Shown here piece after piece: positions 38,458 to 47,664 of a stretch of 59,467 nt of DNA (within the stretch, counting starts at the first letter, position 1; each line of letters starts with the position of its first letter). The stretch is from Deltaproteobacteria bacterium (GTDB taxonomy: Bacteria > UBA10199 > SPLOWO2-01-44-7). The notes beneath the pieces are model-generated. The model was not told the origin of the DNA and ran no database searches. It saw nothing but the letters and a program-made list of their open reading frames with translations. The stretch spans positions 1-59,467 of the forward strand of contig JAUSII010000092.1 of assembly GCA_030648035.1 (NCBI GenBank), in the 5' to 3' direction. Made by a program: the position numbers and the translations under genes.

Positions 38458-39221
38458 ACACGCCGATACTGACACTGGAAGATCGATTTCGGTTGAAGGA
38501 AAAAGTGGCGGTCGTCATCGGCGGGGCTGGTTTTATCTGTTCCTCTCTGTCGAAGGCCTTTCTCGAATCGGGAATGAAAGTGGCGATTCTCGATCAGGCC
38601 AAAGAGCCTCCGGCCGATCTCTCCGGCAGAGTTCTTTTTTTAAGCGTCAACGCCACCTCCAAAAGCGATTTGCTGGCCGCCCGTGAAACAGTGCTCAAAG
38701 AATATGGAAGAGTCGATCTCCTGTTGAATGGCATCACCGCCAACGCACCGACACCTTTTTTGGAAATCGGCGAAGAGGAGATGGACCGGATTTTGGGTGC
38801 CAACGTCAAAGCGGTCGTTCTGGCCTGCCAGGTGTTTGGAGAAACGATGGTGAAAAATAAATCGGGGAGCATTATCAATTTTGCCTCGGCCTCTTCGGGG
38901 CCGCCGCTCTCCAAAGCCTTCATCTATTCCGCCGCCAAGGCTGGCGTGATGAACATCACTCAAAATCTGGCGCGCGAGTGGGCGCCATTCAATGTGCGCG
39001 TGAATGCATTGCGGCCCGGGTTTTTTCCGACCGAGTGGAGTTTGAAACATTTTATCGATGAAGAACGCAAAGCAAAGATCATGGGCCACACGCCAATGAA
39101 GCGCTTCGGCAAACCCGAAGAGCTGGTGGGGGCTGCGCTCTGGCTCGCCTCTGATGCGGCATCGTTTGTGACCGGCTCCATTGTCTCCATCGACGGTGGA
39201 TTTACCGCAATGACGATATGA
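38454..39221 (+). CDS. SDR-family oxidoreductase (mannonate/fructuronate reductase-like)
   Basis: VAVVIGGAGFICSSLSKAF; YSAAKAGVMNITQNLAREWAP; GSIVSIDGGFTAM. Confidence 0.8.
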   Translation: MNTPILTLEDRFRLKEKVAVVIGGAGFICSSLSKAFLESGMKVAILDQAKEPPADLSGRVLFLSVNATSKSDLLAARETVLKEYGRVDLLLNGITANAPTPFLEIGEEEMDRILGANVKAVVLACQVFGETMVKNKSGSIINFASASSGPPLSKAFIYSAAKAGVMNITQNLAREWAPFNVRVNALRPGFFPTEWSLKHFIDEERKAKIMGHTPMKRFGKPEELVGAALWLASDAASFVTGSIVSIDGGFTAMTI

Positions 39222-39976
39222 ATAATAATAAAAATAAAAAAGTGGTGGCCATTACAGGTGGGTCGAGAGGGATCGGACGCGCGATAGCCGAATTGTTTTC
39301 GGCCAAAGGTTTCTCCGTTGCGGTCTGCTCGCGCTCTCCCAGAGAGACAACACTCTCCTCCGATATTTTTCACATGCAGGTCGATGTTCGCAAAAAAGAG
39401 GAACAGAATCGTTTTGTGGCCGAGACGGTGGAACGCTTTGGCGGATTGCATGCGTATGTCAATTGCGCCGGGGCTTCGCGCTGGAGAGAGATCGAAAAAA
39501 TAGACGAGGCTTTCGTTGCCGAAATTATTGAGACCAGTCTTTTGGGAACTTTGTGGGGTTGTGCCGCCGCGGCATCGGTTCTTTCCAAAGAGGGTGTCAT
39601 CGTGAACGTTTCGAGTCTGGCCGGAAAACGGGGTTCGGCCAACAACAGCGCCTATTGTGCCGCCAAGTTTGCCGTCAACGGCATCACGCAGTCGCTGGCA
39701 AAAGAGCTGGGGCCCAGAGGCATTCGCGTCAACGCGGTCTGTCCCGTTTATGTGGAGACCCCCTACATTTTAAATTCGCTCGAAGAAAAATCTTCACCTG
39801 CTGGTGGAAAATCGGTGCGGGAATATCTCGATCTTTTTGCCAAAACGCAAACAGCCCTGCATCGTCTGCCGACAGAAGAGGAAGTGGCCGAGGTGGTCTT
39901 TTTTCTGGCAAGCAGTCAGGCCTCCGCGATCACCGGCCAGTGTATCAATGTCGACTGTGGAGTACTCCCACAATGA
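39218..39976 (+). CDS. SDR-family oxidoreductase
   Basis: VVAITGGSRGIGRAIAELF; YCAAKFAVNGITQSLAKELGPRGIRVNAVCP. Confidence 0.85.
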   Translation: MNNNKNKKVVAITGGSRGIGRAIAELFSAKGFSVAVCSRSPRETTLSSDIFHMQVDVRKKEEQNRFVAETVERFGGLHAYVNCAGASRWREIEKIDEAFVAEIIETSLLGTLWGCAAAASVLSKEGVIVNVSSLAGKRGSANNSAYCAAKFAVNGITQSLAKELGPRGIRVNAVCPVYVETPYILNSLEEKSSPAGGKSVREYLDLFAKTQTALHRLPTEEEVAEVVFFLASSQASAITGQCINVDCGVLPQ

Positions 39977-40734
39977 AAACGTCCAACGTCAAAATTGCCG
40001 CCATAATACCCGCCCGCATGGCTTCGGCCCGTCTGCCGGGAAAACCTCTGCTCGAGATTGAAGGTTTGCCGATGATTGAGCATGTGAGACGCAGAGTTCT
40101 TCTGTCCGGCGCATTTTCCGATGTGGTGGTGGCCACCTGTGACAGGGAAATTGCAGAGGTGGTGGAGAAAAATGGGGGTCGCGTAATGATGACCTCCATT
40201 GCGCACAAAGTGGCGACCGAGAGAATTGTGGAGGCGATGCAAAATTTGGACTGCACCCATGTGATGAATGTGCAGGGCGACGAAATTCTGGTTTTGCCCG
40301 GCGATCTTGCCCAAATGGCAGAGGCCATCCGCGCCAATCCTTCTGGGGCATCGGTCTGGAACGCCATCGCCAGAATTACAGAACCGAAAGATTTGATGGA
40401 TACGGCCATTGTAAAGTGTGTCGTCTCCAAAACCGACCGGCTTCTTTTTTGTTCCCGTAAATTTTTGTTTTCCGAATCGGTCTTTCAAGTGGTCGGTATT
40501 CTGGCTTATCAGAGAAAATTTTTGGAAGAGTTTTCAAAATTAAACCAGACGCCGTTGGAACTTCTGGAATCGGTGGAGCAGTCGCGCATTCTGGAGCACG
40601 ACATGACGATTCAGGGAGTCCGCTTTGAAAAAGGCTACCCCGGCATCAACACACCGGTGGAGGCCGAAACGGTGAAACTTATTTTGAAGGAAGATCCGAT
40701 CCAGCGATCGATCTTGTTGTCATTGCGAGCGTAG
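39973..40734 (+). CDS. 3-deoxy-ulosonate cytidylyltransferase, KdsB-like
   Basis: AAIIPARMASARLPGKPLLEIEGLPMIEHV; VVVATCDREIAEVV; MNVQGDEIL; ATG 39973. Confidence 0.85.
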   Translation: MKTSNVKIAAIIPARMASARLPGKPLLEIEGLPMIEHVRRRVLLSGAFSDVVVATCDREIAEVVEKNGGRVMMTSIAHKVATERIVEAMQNLDCTHVMNVQGDEILVLPGDLAQMAEAIRANPSGASVWNAIARITEPKDLMDTAIVKCVVSKTDRLLFCSRKFLFSESVFQVVGILAYQRKFLEEFSKLNQTPLELLESVEQSRILEHDMTIQGVRFEKGYPGINTPVEAETVKLILKEDPIQRSILLSLRA

Positions 40735-40782
40735 CGAAGCAATCCCGGGATTGCCACGGCCCCTTTGGGGCCTCGCAATGAC
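40719..40782. repeat. GTCATTGCGAG-type interspersed inverted-repeat element
   Basis: GTCATTGCGAG (40719-40729) / CTCGCAATGAC (40772-40782), enclosing palindrome GCAATCCCGGGATTGC (40739-40754) and hairpin GGCCCC-TTT-GGGGCC (40758-40772). Confidence 0.85.
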
Positions 40783-40797
40783 AGTGAAGGAAATTTT

Positions 40798-41736
40798 ATG
40801 ACACAAAAAACAGTCTATGTGACCCTTTCTGAATTTTGCAAAAATGATGAAACGCCGCGTCGCATTTTGAAAGAAGCGGGTTACACCATTTTGGAAAATA
40901 CCTCCGGTCGCCGCATCAAAAAAGAGGAGATGTTCGACGCGCTAAAAAATGCCGATGCGGTGGTGGCGGCGGTCGAACCTTATGAAGCGGAATTGTTGCA
41001 GAAGCTTCCCAAACTCAAGGTGATCAGCCGTCTGGGAGTGGGGACCGATGCGATTGATCTGGAAGCGGCAAAAAAATTGGGAATCGAAGTGACAATCACC
41101 GTGGAGGAGATTGTCGCACCGGTGGCAGAAATGACGGTGGCGATGATTCTGGGTTTGGTGAGAAACTTTCCCCTGCATGCAAACGATTTTGCAAAAGGGG
41201 AATGGAAAAAGCACACCGGCTTTCTCCTCTCCGAATTGAATATCGGTCTGATCGGTTTCGGCAGAATCGCCAGAACCGTGGAGCGTTTTCTAAAACCCTT
41301 CGGAACAAAAGTGCGCGTGATGGATCCCTTTGTGAAAAAAGAATCCCTGCCGGAGGGTGTGGATCTCTGCAGTCTGGAAGAATTGCTTAAAAAATCGGAT
41401 ATCGTTTCTCTCCATGCCGCTCGTTCTCCTAAAGAGGGTTTTCTGTTGAGCATAAAAGAATTTTCCCTGATGAAACCGGGAAGTTTTCTGGTCAACACGG
41501 CGAGAGGTTATATGGTTGATGAAAAAGCCCTTGAAGCGGCGCTCCTCTCGAAACAGTTGGCCGGTTGCGCCCTCGATGTTTTTGAAGAGGAACCCTATGC
41601 CGGGCCCCTGGCCAAATTCCCCAACGTTTTGTTGACACCGCATGTTGGGACTCTGACCCGGGGGTCGAGAACGGCGATGGAGATTCGCTGTGCAGAGAAC
41701 GTCGTCAATTTTTTTAAAAAACAAGAGGTGTTATGA
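40798..41736 (+). CDS. D-2-hydroxyacid dehydrogenase (phosphoglycerate dehydrogenase-like)
   Basis: ISRLGVGTDAIDLEAAKKLGIEVT; IGLIGFGRIARTVERFLKPFG; GSFLVNTARGYMVDEKAL; NVLLTPHVGTLT. Confidence 0.9.
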   Translation: MTQKTVYVTLSEFCKNDETPRRILKEAGYTILENTSGRRIKKEEMFDALKNADAVVAAVEPYEAELLQKLPKLKVISRLGVGTDAIDLEAAKKLGIEVTITVEEIVAPVAEMTVAMILGLVRNFPLHANDFAKGEWKKHTGFLLSELNIGLIGFGRIARTVERFLKPFGTKVRVMDPFVKKESLPEGVDLCSLEELLKKSDIVSLHAARSPKEGFLLSIKEFSLMKPGSFLVNTARGYMVDEKALEAALLSKQLAGCALDVFEEEPYAGPLAKFPNVLLTPHVGTLTRGSRTAMEIRCAENVVNFFKKQEVL

Positions 41737-42173
41737 AAACGAGAGTCATCGAAGAAAAAAAAATTGTGACCAAAGACAAGAAGGGGACGCCCAATGGGTT
41801 CGTCATCTCCTTGTGGAAAAATTGGGAAAAATATTTCAAGGCGGAGCCCAAGCAGATCTATATGAATATCTGCACGCCAAAATCGGTAAAAGGGCCCCAC
41901 CTGCACATGAACCGCTGGGATTATTTTGTCTGCATCCAGGGAAAAATCCGGTTCATCGTCAAATGGGGAAATGAATATGAAGAGGTCGAGGTCGACGCCG
42001 ACAAAGATCCCTGTTTTAAAATTGTCGAAGTGCCGCCGGCCATCCCCTGCGCCATTCAAAATGTGGGGGAAAGCGATGCGTGGTTTATCAACATGCCCAA
42101 CCCGGCCTGGCACCCGGAAGATCAGGATGATCATCCCATCTCTTTTGACCACTACGTTTGGAGGAACTTATGA
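41733..42173 (+). CDS. cupin/dTDP-4-dehydrorhamnose 3,5-epimerase-like protein
   Basis: KGPHLHMNRWDYFVCIQGKIRFIVKWG...VPPAIPCAIQNVGESDAWFINMPN. Confidence 0.65.
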   Translation: MKTRVIEEKKIVTKDKKGTPNGFVISLWKNWEKYFKAEPKQIYMNICTPKSVKGPHLHMNRWDYFVCIQGKIRFIVKWGNEYEEVEVDADKDPCFKIVEVPPAIPCAIQNVGESDAWFINMPNPAWHPEDQDDHPISFDHYVWRNL

Positions 42174-42886
42174 AGGGAATTATACTCGCAGGTGGGTCCG
42201 GCACCCGTCTCCATCCTTTGACAAAAGGGATCAACAAACATCTTCTCCCGGTGGGAAAGAAGCCGATGATTTTGCATCCGATCCTGAAACTCCAGGAATT
42301 TGGCATTAAAGATGTGCTGGTTATCACCGGGCCGGAATCTTTGACCCCTTTTGCGCAACTTCTGGGAGACGGCAGTGAGTGGGGGATGCGTCTCTATTTT
42401 CGCGCACAGCCCAAACCGGGTGGCATTGCGGAAGCCCTGAATCTCGGTCGTGAATTTGTGGGGGGAGAATCCTTCTGGGTTTTGCTGGGCGACAATCTCT
42501 TTGGAGAATCTTTGGCGTCGATGCAATCACATTTTCCATTGAAAGAAGACGAGGCCTTTGTTGTCTTGAAAGAGGTTCCCAATCCGGAACAGTTCGGCAT
42601 CGCCGAGATGAAAGACAATCGCATTGTCGACGTCGTCGAAAAACCGAAAACTCCAAAAGGCAATCTCTGTGTAACCGGTGTCTATGCCTACACACCCAAA
42701 GTGTTCGATGTGATCCAAGAAATCAACCCCTCCGCTCGGGGAGAGCTGGAGATCAGCGCCGTAAACCAATTCTACGCCCAGGCTCAAAAACTGAAGCATC
42801 ATATTTTCAAAGACTGGTGGTTGGACGCCGGAACGATGGAAGACTTTCTCACTGCCAATGAACAGATGAAGGGGACAGAGTCATGA
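42170..42886 (+). CDS. sugar-phosphate nucleotidyltransferase (RmlA-like)
   Basis: MKGIILAGGSGTRLHPLTKGINKHLLPVGKKPMILHPI; DWWLDAGTMEDFL. Confidence 0.9.
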   Translation: MKGIILAGGSGTRLHPLTKGINKHLLPVGKKPMILHPILKLQEFGIKDVLVITGPESLTPFAQLLGDGSEWGMRLYFRAQPKPGGIAEALNLGREFVGGESFWVLLGDNLFGESLASMQSHFPLKEDEAFVVLKEVPNPEQFGIAEMKDNRIVDVVEKPKTPKGNLCVTGVYAYTPKVFDVIQEINPSARGELEISAVNQFYAQAQKLKHHIFKDWWLDAGTMEDFLTANEQMKGTES

Positions 42887-43941
42887 ATACGGTTTTAATC
42901 ACCGGCGGTGCCGGCTTTATCGGGTCCAATTTTGTCCGGTATATTTTGAACAAATATCCCGACTATTTCGTCATTAATCTTGATAAACTGACCTATGCGG
43001 GGGTGTTGCAGAATCTTCAAGGGTTGGAGGGCCATGAGAGACATTTTTTTATTCAGGGCGATATTTGTGATCGACGGTTACTGGAAGAGATTTTTTCCGG
43101 CCGCTATTTCAATGAACCCTCGGTTTTGGAGAAAAAAGGTGCCGATTTTCCCAAAGAGATTTCGATTGCGGCGGTCATCAATTTTGCGGCCGAGTCGCAT
43201 GTCGACCGCTCCATCCTGGATCCCGAAATTTTTTTAAAGAGCAATGTCTACGGCACCGGCGTTTTGCTCGATGTCGCAAAAACATTCTGGCAACAGAAAG
43301 ACGAATCTTTCAAAAAATCATTTCGATACGTTCAGATTTCCACTGATGAGGTGTATGGGAGTCTGGGGCTCAATGATCCGGCCTTCACTGAAACTTCGCC
43401 GCTTCTCCCCAACAGCCCTTACGCGGCTGGCAAGGCGGGGGGCGATTGTGTGGTGCGGTCTTATCATGAAACTTATGGCCTGCCTGTTTTGACCACACGC
43501 TGTTCCAATAATTACGGACCCTATCAGTTTCCAGAAAAACTTATTCCGCTGATGATCACCCATATTCTCGACAAAAAATCCCTGCCGGTTTACGGCGACG
43601 GAAAAAATATTCGGGACTGGATTCACGTTTCGGACCACTGCTCCGGCATCGATGCCGTCTGGCACGAGGGACGTGTCGGTGAGATATACAACATCGGAGG
43701 TGAGAACGAATGGTGCAATATCGATATCGTCAACGGACTCTGCGATACCGTTGATGATCTTCTCAAACGCCCCAGAGAATCGCGCACCCTCATCCGTTTT
43801 GTAAAAGACCGCCTGGGGCACGACCGCCGCTATGCTCTGGGGATTGGCAAAATAAAAGAACATCTCGGCTGGAAGCCCTCCATCGGTTTTGAACAGGGTT
43901 TGAAAGATACTGTTGCCTGGTATTTGGAACATTCCTCATGA
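42883..43941 (+). CDS. dTDP-glucose 4,6-dehydratase (RmlB-like)
   Basis: VLITGGAGFIGSNFVRYIL; NFAAESHVDRSI; STDEVYGSLG; PYAAGKAGGDCVV. Confidence 0.9.
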   Translation: MNTVLITGGAGFIGSNFVRYILNKYPDYFVINLDKLTYAGVLQNLQGLEGHERHFFIQGDICDRRLLEEIFSGRYFNEPSVLEKKGADFPKEISIAAVINFAAESHVDRSILDPEIFLKSNVYGTGVLLDVAKTFWQQKDESFKKSFRYVQISTDEVYGSLGLNDPAFTETSPLLPNSPYAAGKAGGDCVVRSYHETYGLPVLTTRCSNNYGPYQFPEKLIPLMITHILDKKSLPVYGDGKNIRDWIHVSDHCSGIDAVWHEGRVGEIYNIGGENEWCNIDIVNGLCDTVDDLLKRPRESRTLIRFVKDRLGHDRRYALGIGKIKEHLGWKPSIGFEQGLKDTVAWYLEHSS

Positions 43942-44969
43942 CAACACCCATCACCGTCCTGATGACGGTTTACAATAACGGGAAATATTTGCGCGAGGCG
44001 ATTCAGAGCGTTCTGGCGCAGACTTTTCGCGATTTTGAATTTTTGATCATCGATGATGCGAGTCAGGATAATTCGGTGGAGATCATCAAAGAATTTGAAG
44101 ACAAAAGAATCCGCCTTGTTTTGCAGGAAAAAAATTTGGGACAGACACCCTCGCTCAATCACGGGTTGGAACTGGCGAAAGGGGAATATGTGGCCCGGAT
44201 CGACGCCGATGATATCGCCCATCCGGAGCGCATTGAAAAACAATTTGAGTTTGCAAAGGCCGCCCCGGCAAATTTTGCGGCCGTTGGCGCCTGTTTCACA
44301 TTCATTGACAGCAATGGTCGTTCCATTTTTTCGCCCAAGGCGACTTGTGAAGCGACCGATATGGTCTGGCATCTCCTTTTCACCAGCCCTATCGCACACC
44401 CCTCCGCTTTTTTGAAAAAAGAGGCGGTGGTTTCTGTCGGCGGATATGATCCCCGCTTTCGATATGTGCAGGACCAGATTTTGTGGACCCGTCTGCTTTT
44501 CAAAAATTTTGGCATTTACAATATGGAAGGTCTTCCGCTGATGCAGGTGCGCCTTCATCCAGACTCCGCCACCCATAAGGGAAAAGAGGCGAGAGAAAAA
44601 GAGGCGGTGTTAGCGCTGAAAGAGGTTTTGGAATCGCTCTTCGGGTTTAAAATCGACGCCGAAGAGGCCAAAGATTTTCACAATCTGATGACCGGCTCCG
44701 CTCCTTTGGACAAACAGGCTAAAGAAAAATCGGTGGCATGGCTGCAAAAATGTTATCAAAAATTATTGCCAACAAAAGCGATCGCTCTTCCGTGGGGGAG
44801 AACCCTGTTGCGTCTGGCCCTGTTTGGGAAGAATGTGGGATTCTCTTTGAGACTTCGTTTTCTTTTCTGGGCCGTTCGGGATAACGGGCTGCATATTTTT
44901 CAGACCCGCTCTTTGAGTCAAATGTGGCAAGGGCTTCGCTACTTTATTCTCTTGAGGAGAGCGTCATGA
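43938..44969 (+). CDS. glycosyltransferase family 2
   Basis: ITVLMTVYNNGKYLREAIQSVLAQTFRDFEFLIIDDASQDNS; VARIDADDIAHPER. Confidence 0.92.
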   Translation: MTTPITVLMTVYNNGKYLREAIQSVLAQTFRDFEFLIIDDASQDNSVEIIKEFEDKRIRLVLQEKNLGQTPSLNHGLELAKGEYVARIDADDIAHPERIEKQFEFAKAAPANFAAVGACFTFIDSNGRSIFSPKATCEATDMVWHLLFTSPIAHPSAFLKKEAVVSVGGYDPRFRYVQDQILWTRLLFKNFGIYNMEGLPLMQVRLHPDSATHKGKEAREKEAVLALKEVLESLFGFKIDAEEAKDFHNLMTGSAPLDKQAKEKSVAWLQKCYQKLLPTKAIALPWGRTLLRLALFGKNVGFSLRLRFLFWAVRDNGLHIFQTRSLSQMWQGLRYFILLRRAS

Positions 44970-45889
44970 TCGTTGTCACCGGGATTTCAAGTTTTGTCGG
45001 TTTTCATCTCGCTTTGGGTCTTAAAAAAAAGGGGTTTGAAGTGACGGGCATCGTGTCAAAACCTTTGGAAGAGTATTCAGGTACCCGCAAAACAAGGCTT
45101 GATCATATTAAAGATCATTGCGCGCTTCGGGTGCTCGATATGACAAATGAGACCGAAATGCGCCGCTTCATTTCAGAACAAAAACCGCAAGTCTGGATCC
45201 ATCATGCCGGTTTCGCCGTTCAATATGCCTCTCCCGATTACGACCGGAAAATGGGGCATGCGGTGAACGTGGAGCCGCTCTATCCCCTCTTTGAAGCCCT
45301 GCATCAAAATGGAGCTTTAGGTGTGATCGTGACCGGCTCTTCCATGGAATATTCGGTCTCCTCCGAGGGAAACAGCGAAACCGATTTTTGTTCTCCCAAT
45401 ACGCCCTACGGACTTTCCAAACTGGCGGAGACATTGACCGCCATGCAACTCTCTTCAAAATATAATCTCCCGCTGCGTATTGCCAGACTCTACATTCCAT
45501 TTGGCACGTTCGATGCAGAAGAAAAACTGGTGTCGCAAGTGGTGAACCGCCTGAAAAACAGAACCCCCGTCTCTCTGGTGCCACAGAATGTCCAGCGCGA
45601 TTTTCTCTACATCGAGGATGTCGTCTCGGCTTATGCCACACTGGTGGAAGATTTGAAAAAAGGGGGTGCTGAAATTTACAATGTCTGCAACGGAAGACCC
45701 ATTTCGATCGGAGAGCTGGCCGAGTTTTTTTCAAAAGCGCTTCAGGCGCCCGCCGATCTGCTTCAGTTTGGAGTCTACTCGGTGCGTGCCGGAGAGGGAT
45801 TGGCTTCCTGGGGGCGCAATGAAAAATTAAAAGCCCTGGGCTGGAGTCCAAAACCTTTGGAAGAGGGGATTCGAAATTTTCTAAAATGA
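44966..45889 (+). CDS. NAD-dependent epimerase/dehydratase (extended SDR)
   Basis: VVTGISSFVGFHLALGL; GSSMEYSV; PYGLSKLAETLT; DFLYIEDVVSAY. Confidence 0.85.
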   Translation: MIVVTGISSFVGFHLALGLKKKGFEVTGIVSKPLEEYSGTRKTRLDHIKDHCALRVLDMTNETEMRRFISEQKPQVWIHHAGFAVQYASPDYDRKMGHAVNVEPLYPLFEALHQNGALGVIVTGSSMEYSVSSEGNSETDFCSPNTPYGLSKLAETLTAMQLSSKYNLPLRIARLYIPFGTFDAEEKLVSQVVNRLKNRTPVSLVPQNVQRDFLYIEDVVSAYATLVEDLKKGGAEIYNVCNGRPISIGELAEFFSKALQAPADLLQFGVYSVRAGEGLASWGRNEKLKALGWSPKPLEEGIRNFLK

Positions 45890-47664
45890 AAAACCATTCT
45901 CATCTCTATTGGAAGCTCATTTTCAAACCCAATCTTTGGGCGATGTCGCTGATGACCGGGATGGCCTTTGTCGTCGCCTTTTTTGGCATGTTGACGATCG
46001 GGTTGAGTGTTCCGCTGATCAACATGGTGATGGGTTCGGGGCAGACCGGCCCCGGTCATTTAATAATACTGACCAACCGGCTTCTGATGTATTTTGGTTT
46101 TCCATCCGACAGGCAATATCTGGTTTTGATTCTGCTCATTCTCATCAGCGCGGTGGCGATTGTACACAGCATTTTTCTTTTTTTTCAGCAATATGGAACA
46201 GCGATTTTTGCCCAGGATCTGTTTGCCAAAACCAAACTTATTCTTCTTGATAAAATTCTTCACAGCCGATTTGCCTATTTCTCCAACCGGGGGCGCGGCG
46301 CCATCCTCTACGATATCAATACTCCCGCACAGGCGGTCTATTCCATCGTCGATCTCTTTGGTCGAATGATGGTGAGCCTCTTGCAGGCCCTCGTGATGGT
46401 GGGACTCATGATTTATTTTTCGTGGCAGGCGACTCTGGTGATCGGCGTGTTGGCTTCTGTTTGGTGGTGGAAATTGCGCGGTAATCTGGGTACTCTTTCA
46501 GCAAAACTGGGGCGCAAAGTCTACGATTCCAACATGGAGCTTGGAAAAGTCGACGTCGATGCCATCGACGGAATCAAGGTGGTGAAGTCGCATGGGCTGG
46601 AATCAAAAATATTGGAGACAGAAAGCCGTTTGCTGGAGACACAGCGCGCTCCAAAATTGTGGGTTGATCTGCTGGTGCGCGGCGTAGTTCTGTTGAATGA
46701 GGCGGTGGCGGGTCTGGTGGTGATTGCGCTCGGGGTCATGACCCTCGGTCTCCACTGGATTCCAATGTCATTTGCGGAACTGGTGGCTTTTATGATGGCG
46801 ATTCGCCGCGTTAGTCCTTCGCTTGGCACTTTCAATTCAATGTATCTGCAGTTCAGCAAAGAACTTAAAAATCTTGAAGTGATCGAAGAAATTCTCGAAA
46901 AAACACCGCAGGAAATCAGCGGGGGAGAGTCTTTGGGCCCAGTGGAGAAGGTTTCGCTGGAAGAAGTCTCATTCTATTACAAAGAAGACTCGCCGGTTTT
47001 GAAAAAATTATCCTTCTCGATGGAGAAGGGGAATATCACGGCCATCGTCGGTTCGAGCGGTGCGGGAAAAAGCACTCTCGTGAATCTTCTTCTGGGATTG
47101 TATGAGCCCCTCTCCGGAAAAATTACGGTCGATGGTATCGATCTCAAAAAAATGGATCACGCCTCCTGGCGAAAAAAAGTCGGGTTTGTTTCGCAGGATA
47201 TTTTTCTGTTCAACGATACCCTCCGAAACAACATCTCTCTCTGGAATAAAAATTTGGGAGAAAAAGAGATCGAAGAGGCGGCCCGTTTGGCTCAACTGTA
47301 TGATTTTATTGCAGAACTTCCCGAAGGCTACGAGACAAAGGTGGGTGACCGCGGTTTGAAATTGTCGGGGGGGCAATGCCAGAGAGTCGCCATTGCCAGA
47401 GAGATTTTGAAACGTCCCCAGATTTTAATTTTTGATGAAGCGACCAGTGCCCTCGACAATCTCACCGAAAAAGCGGTCTATGAAGCGATCTCTTTTTTAA
47501 GCAAAGAAGCGATTGTGGTGGTGGTGGCCCATCGTTTGACCACCATCCAGGAGGCCGACCAGATTGTGGTGCTGGAGCAGGGAAAGATTGAATCGCTGGG
47601 ACAACACACCTCTCTTCTCAAAGAGGGTGGTTTGTATGCGCAACTCTATCAGGAGATAAGTTAA
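45886..47664 (+). CDS. ABC transporter permease/ATP-binding protein (MsbA/PglK-type flippase)
   Basis: Walker A GSSGAGKSTLV, signature KLSGGQCQRVAIAREIL, Walker B ILIFDEATSALDN. Confidence 0.92.
   Translation: MKNHSHLYWKLIFKPNLWAMSLMTGMAFVVAFFGMLTIGLSVPLINMVMGSGQTGPGHLIILTNRLLMYFGFPSDRQYLVLILLILISAVAIVHSIFLFFQQYGTAIFAQDLFAKTKLILLDKILHSRFAYFSNRGRGAILYDINTPAQAVYSIVDLFGRMMVSLLQALVMVGLMIYFSWQATLVIGVLASVWWWKLRGNLGTLSAKLGRKVYDSNMELGKVDVDAIDGIKVVKSHGLESKILETESRLLETQRAPKLWVDLLVRGVVLLNEAVAGLVVIALGVMTLGLHWIPMSFAELVAFMMAIRRVSPSLGTFNSMYLQFSKELKNLEVIEEILEKTPQEISGGESLGPVEKVSLEEVSFYYKEDSPVLKKLSFSMEKGNITAIVGSSGAGKSTLVNLLLGLYEPLSGKITVDGIDLKKMDHASWRKKVGFVSQDIFLFNDTLRNNISLWNKNLGEKEIEEAARLAQLYDFIAELPEGYETKVGDRGLKLSGGQCQRVAIAREILKRPQILIFDEATSALDNLTEKAVYEAISFLSKEAIVVVVAHRLTTIQEADQIVVLEQGKIESLGQHTSLLKEGGLYAQLYQEIS

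Noticed and set aside
39553-39975. N-terminal extension of the 39553-40734 ORF
   Set aside because: Upstream part overlaps the SDR CDS out of frame and is not motif-bearing; the KdsB-like protein starts at ATG 39973.
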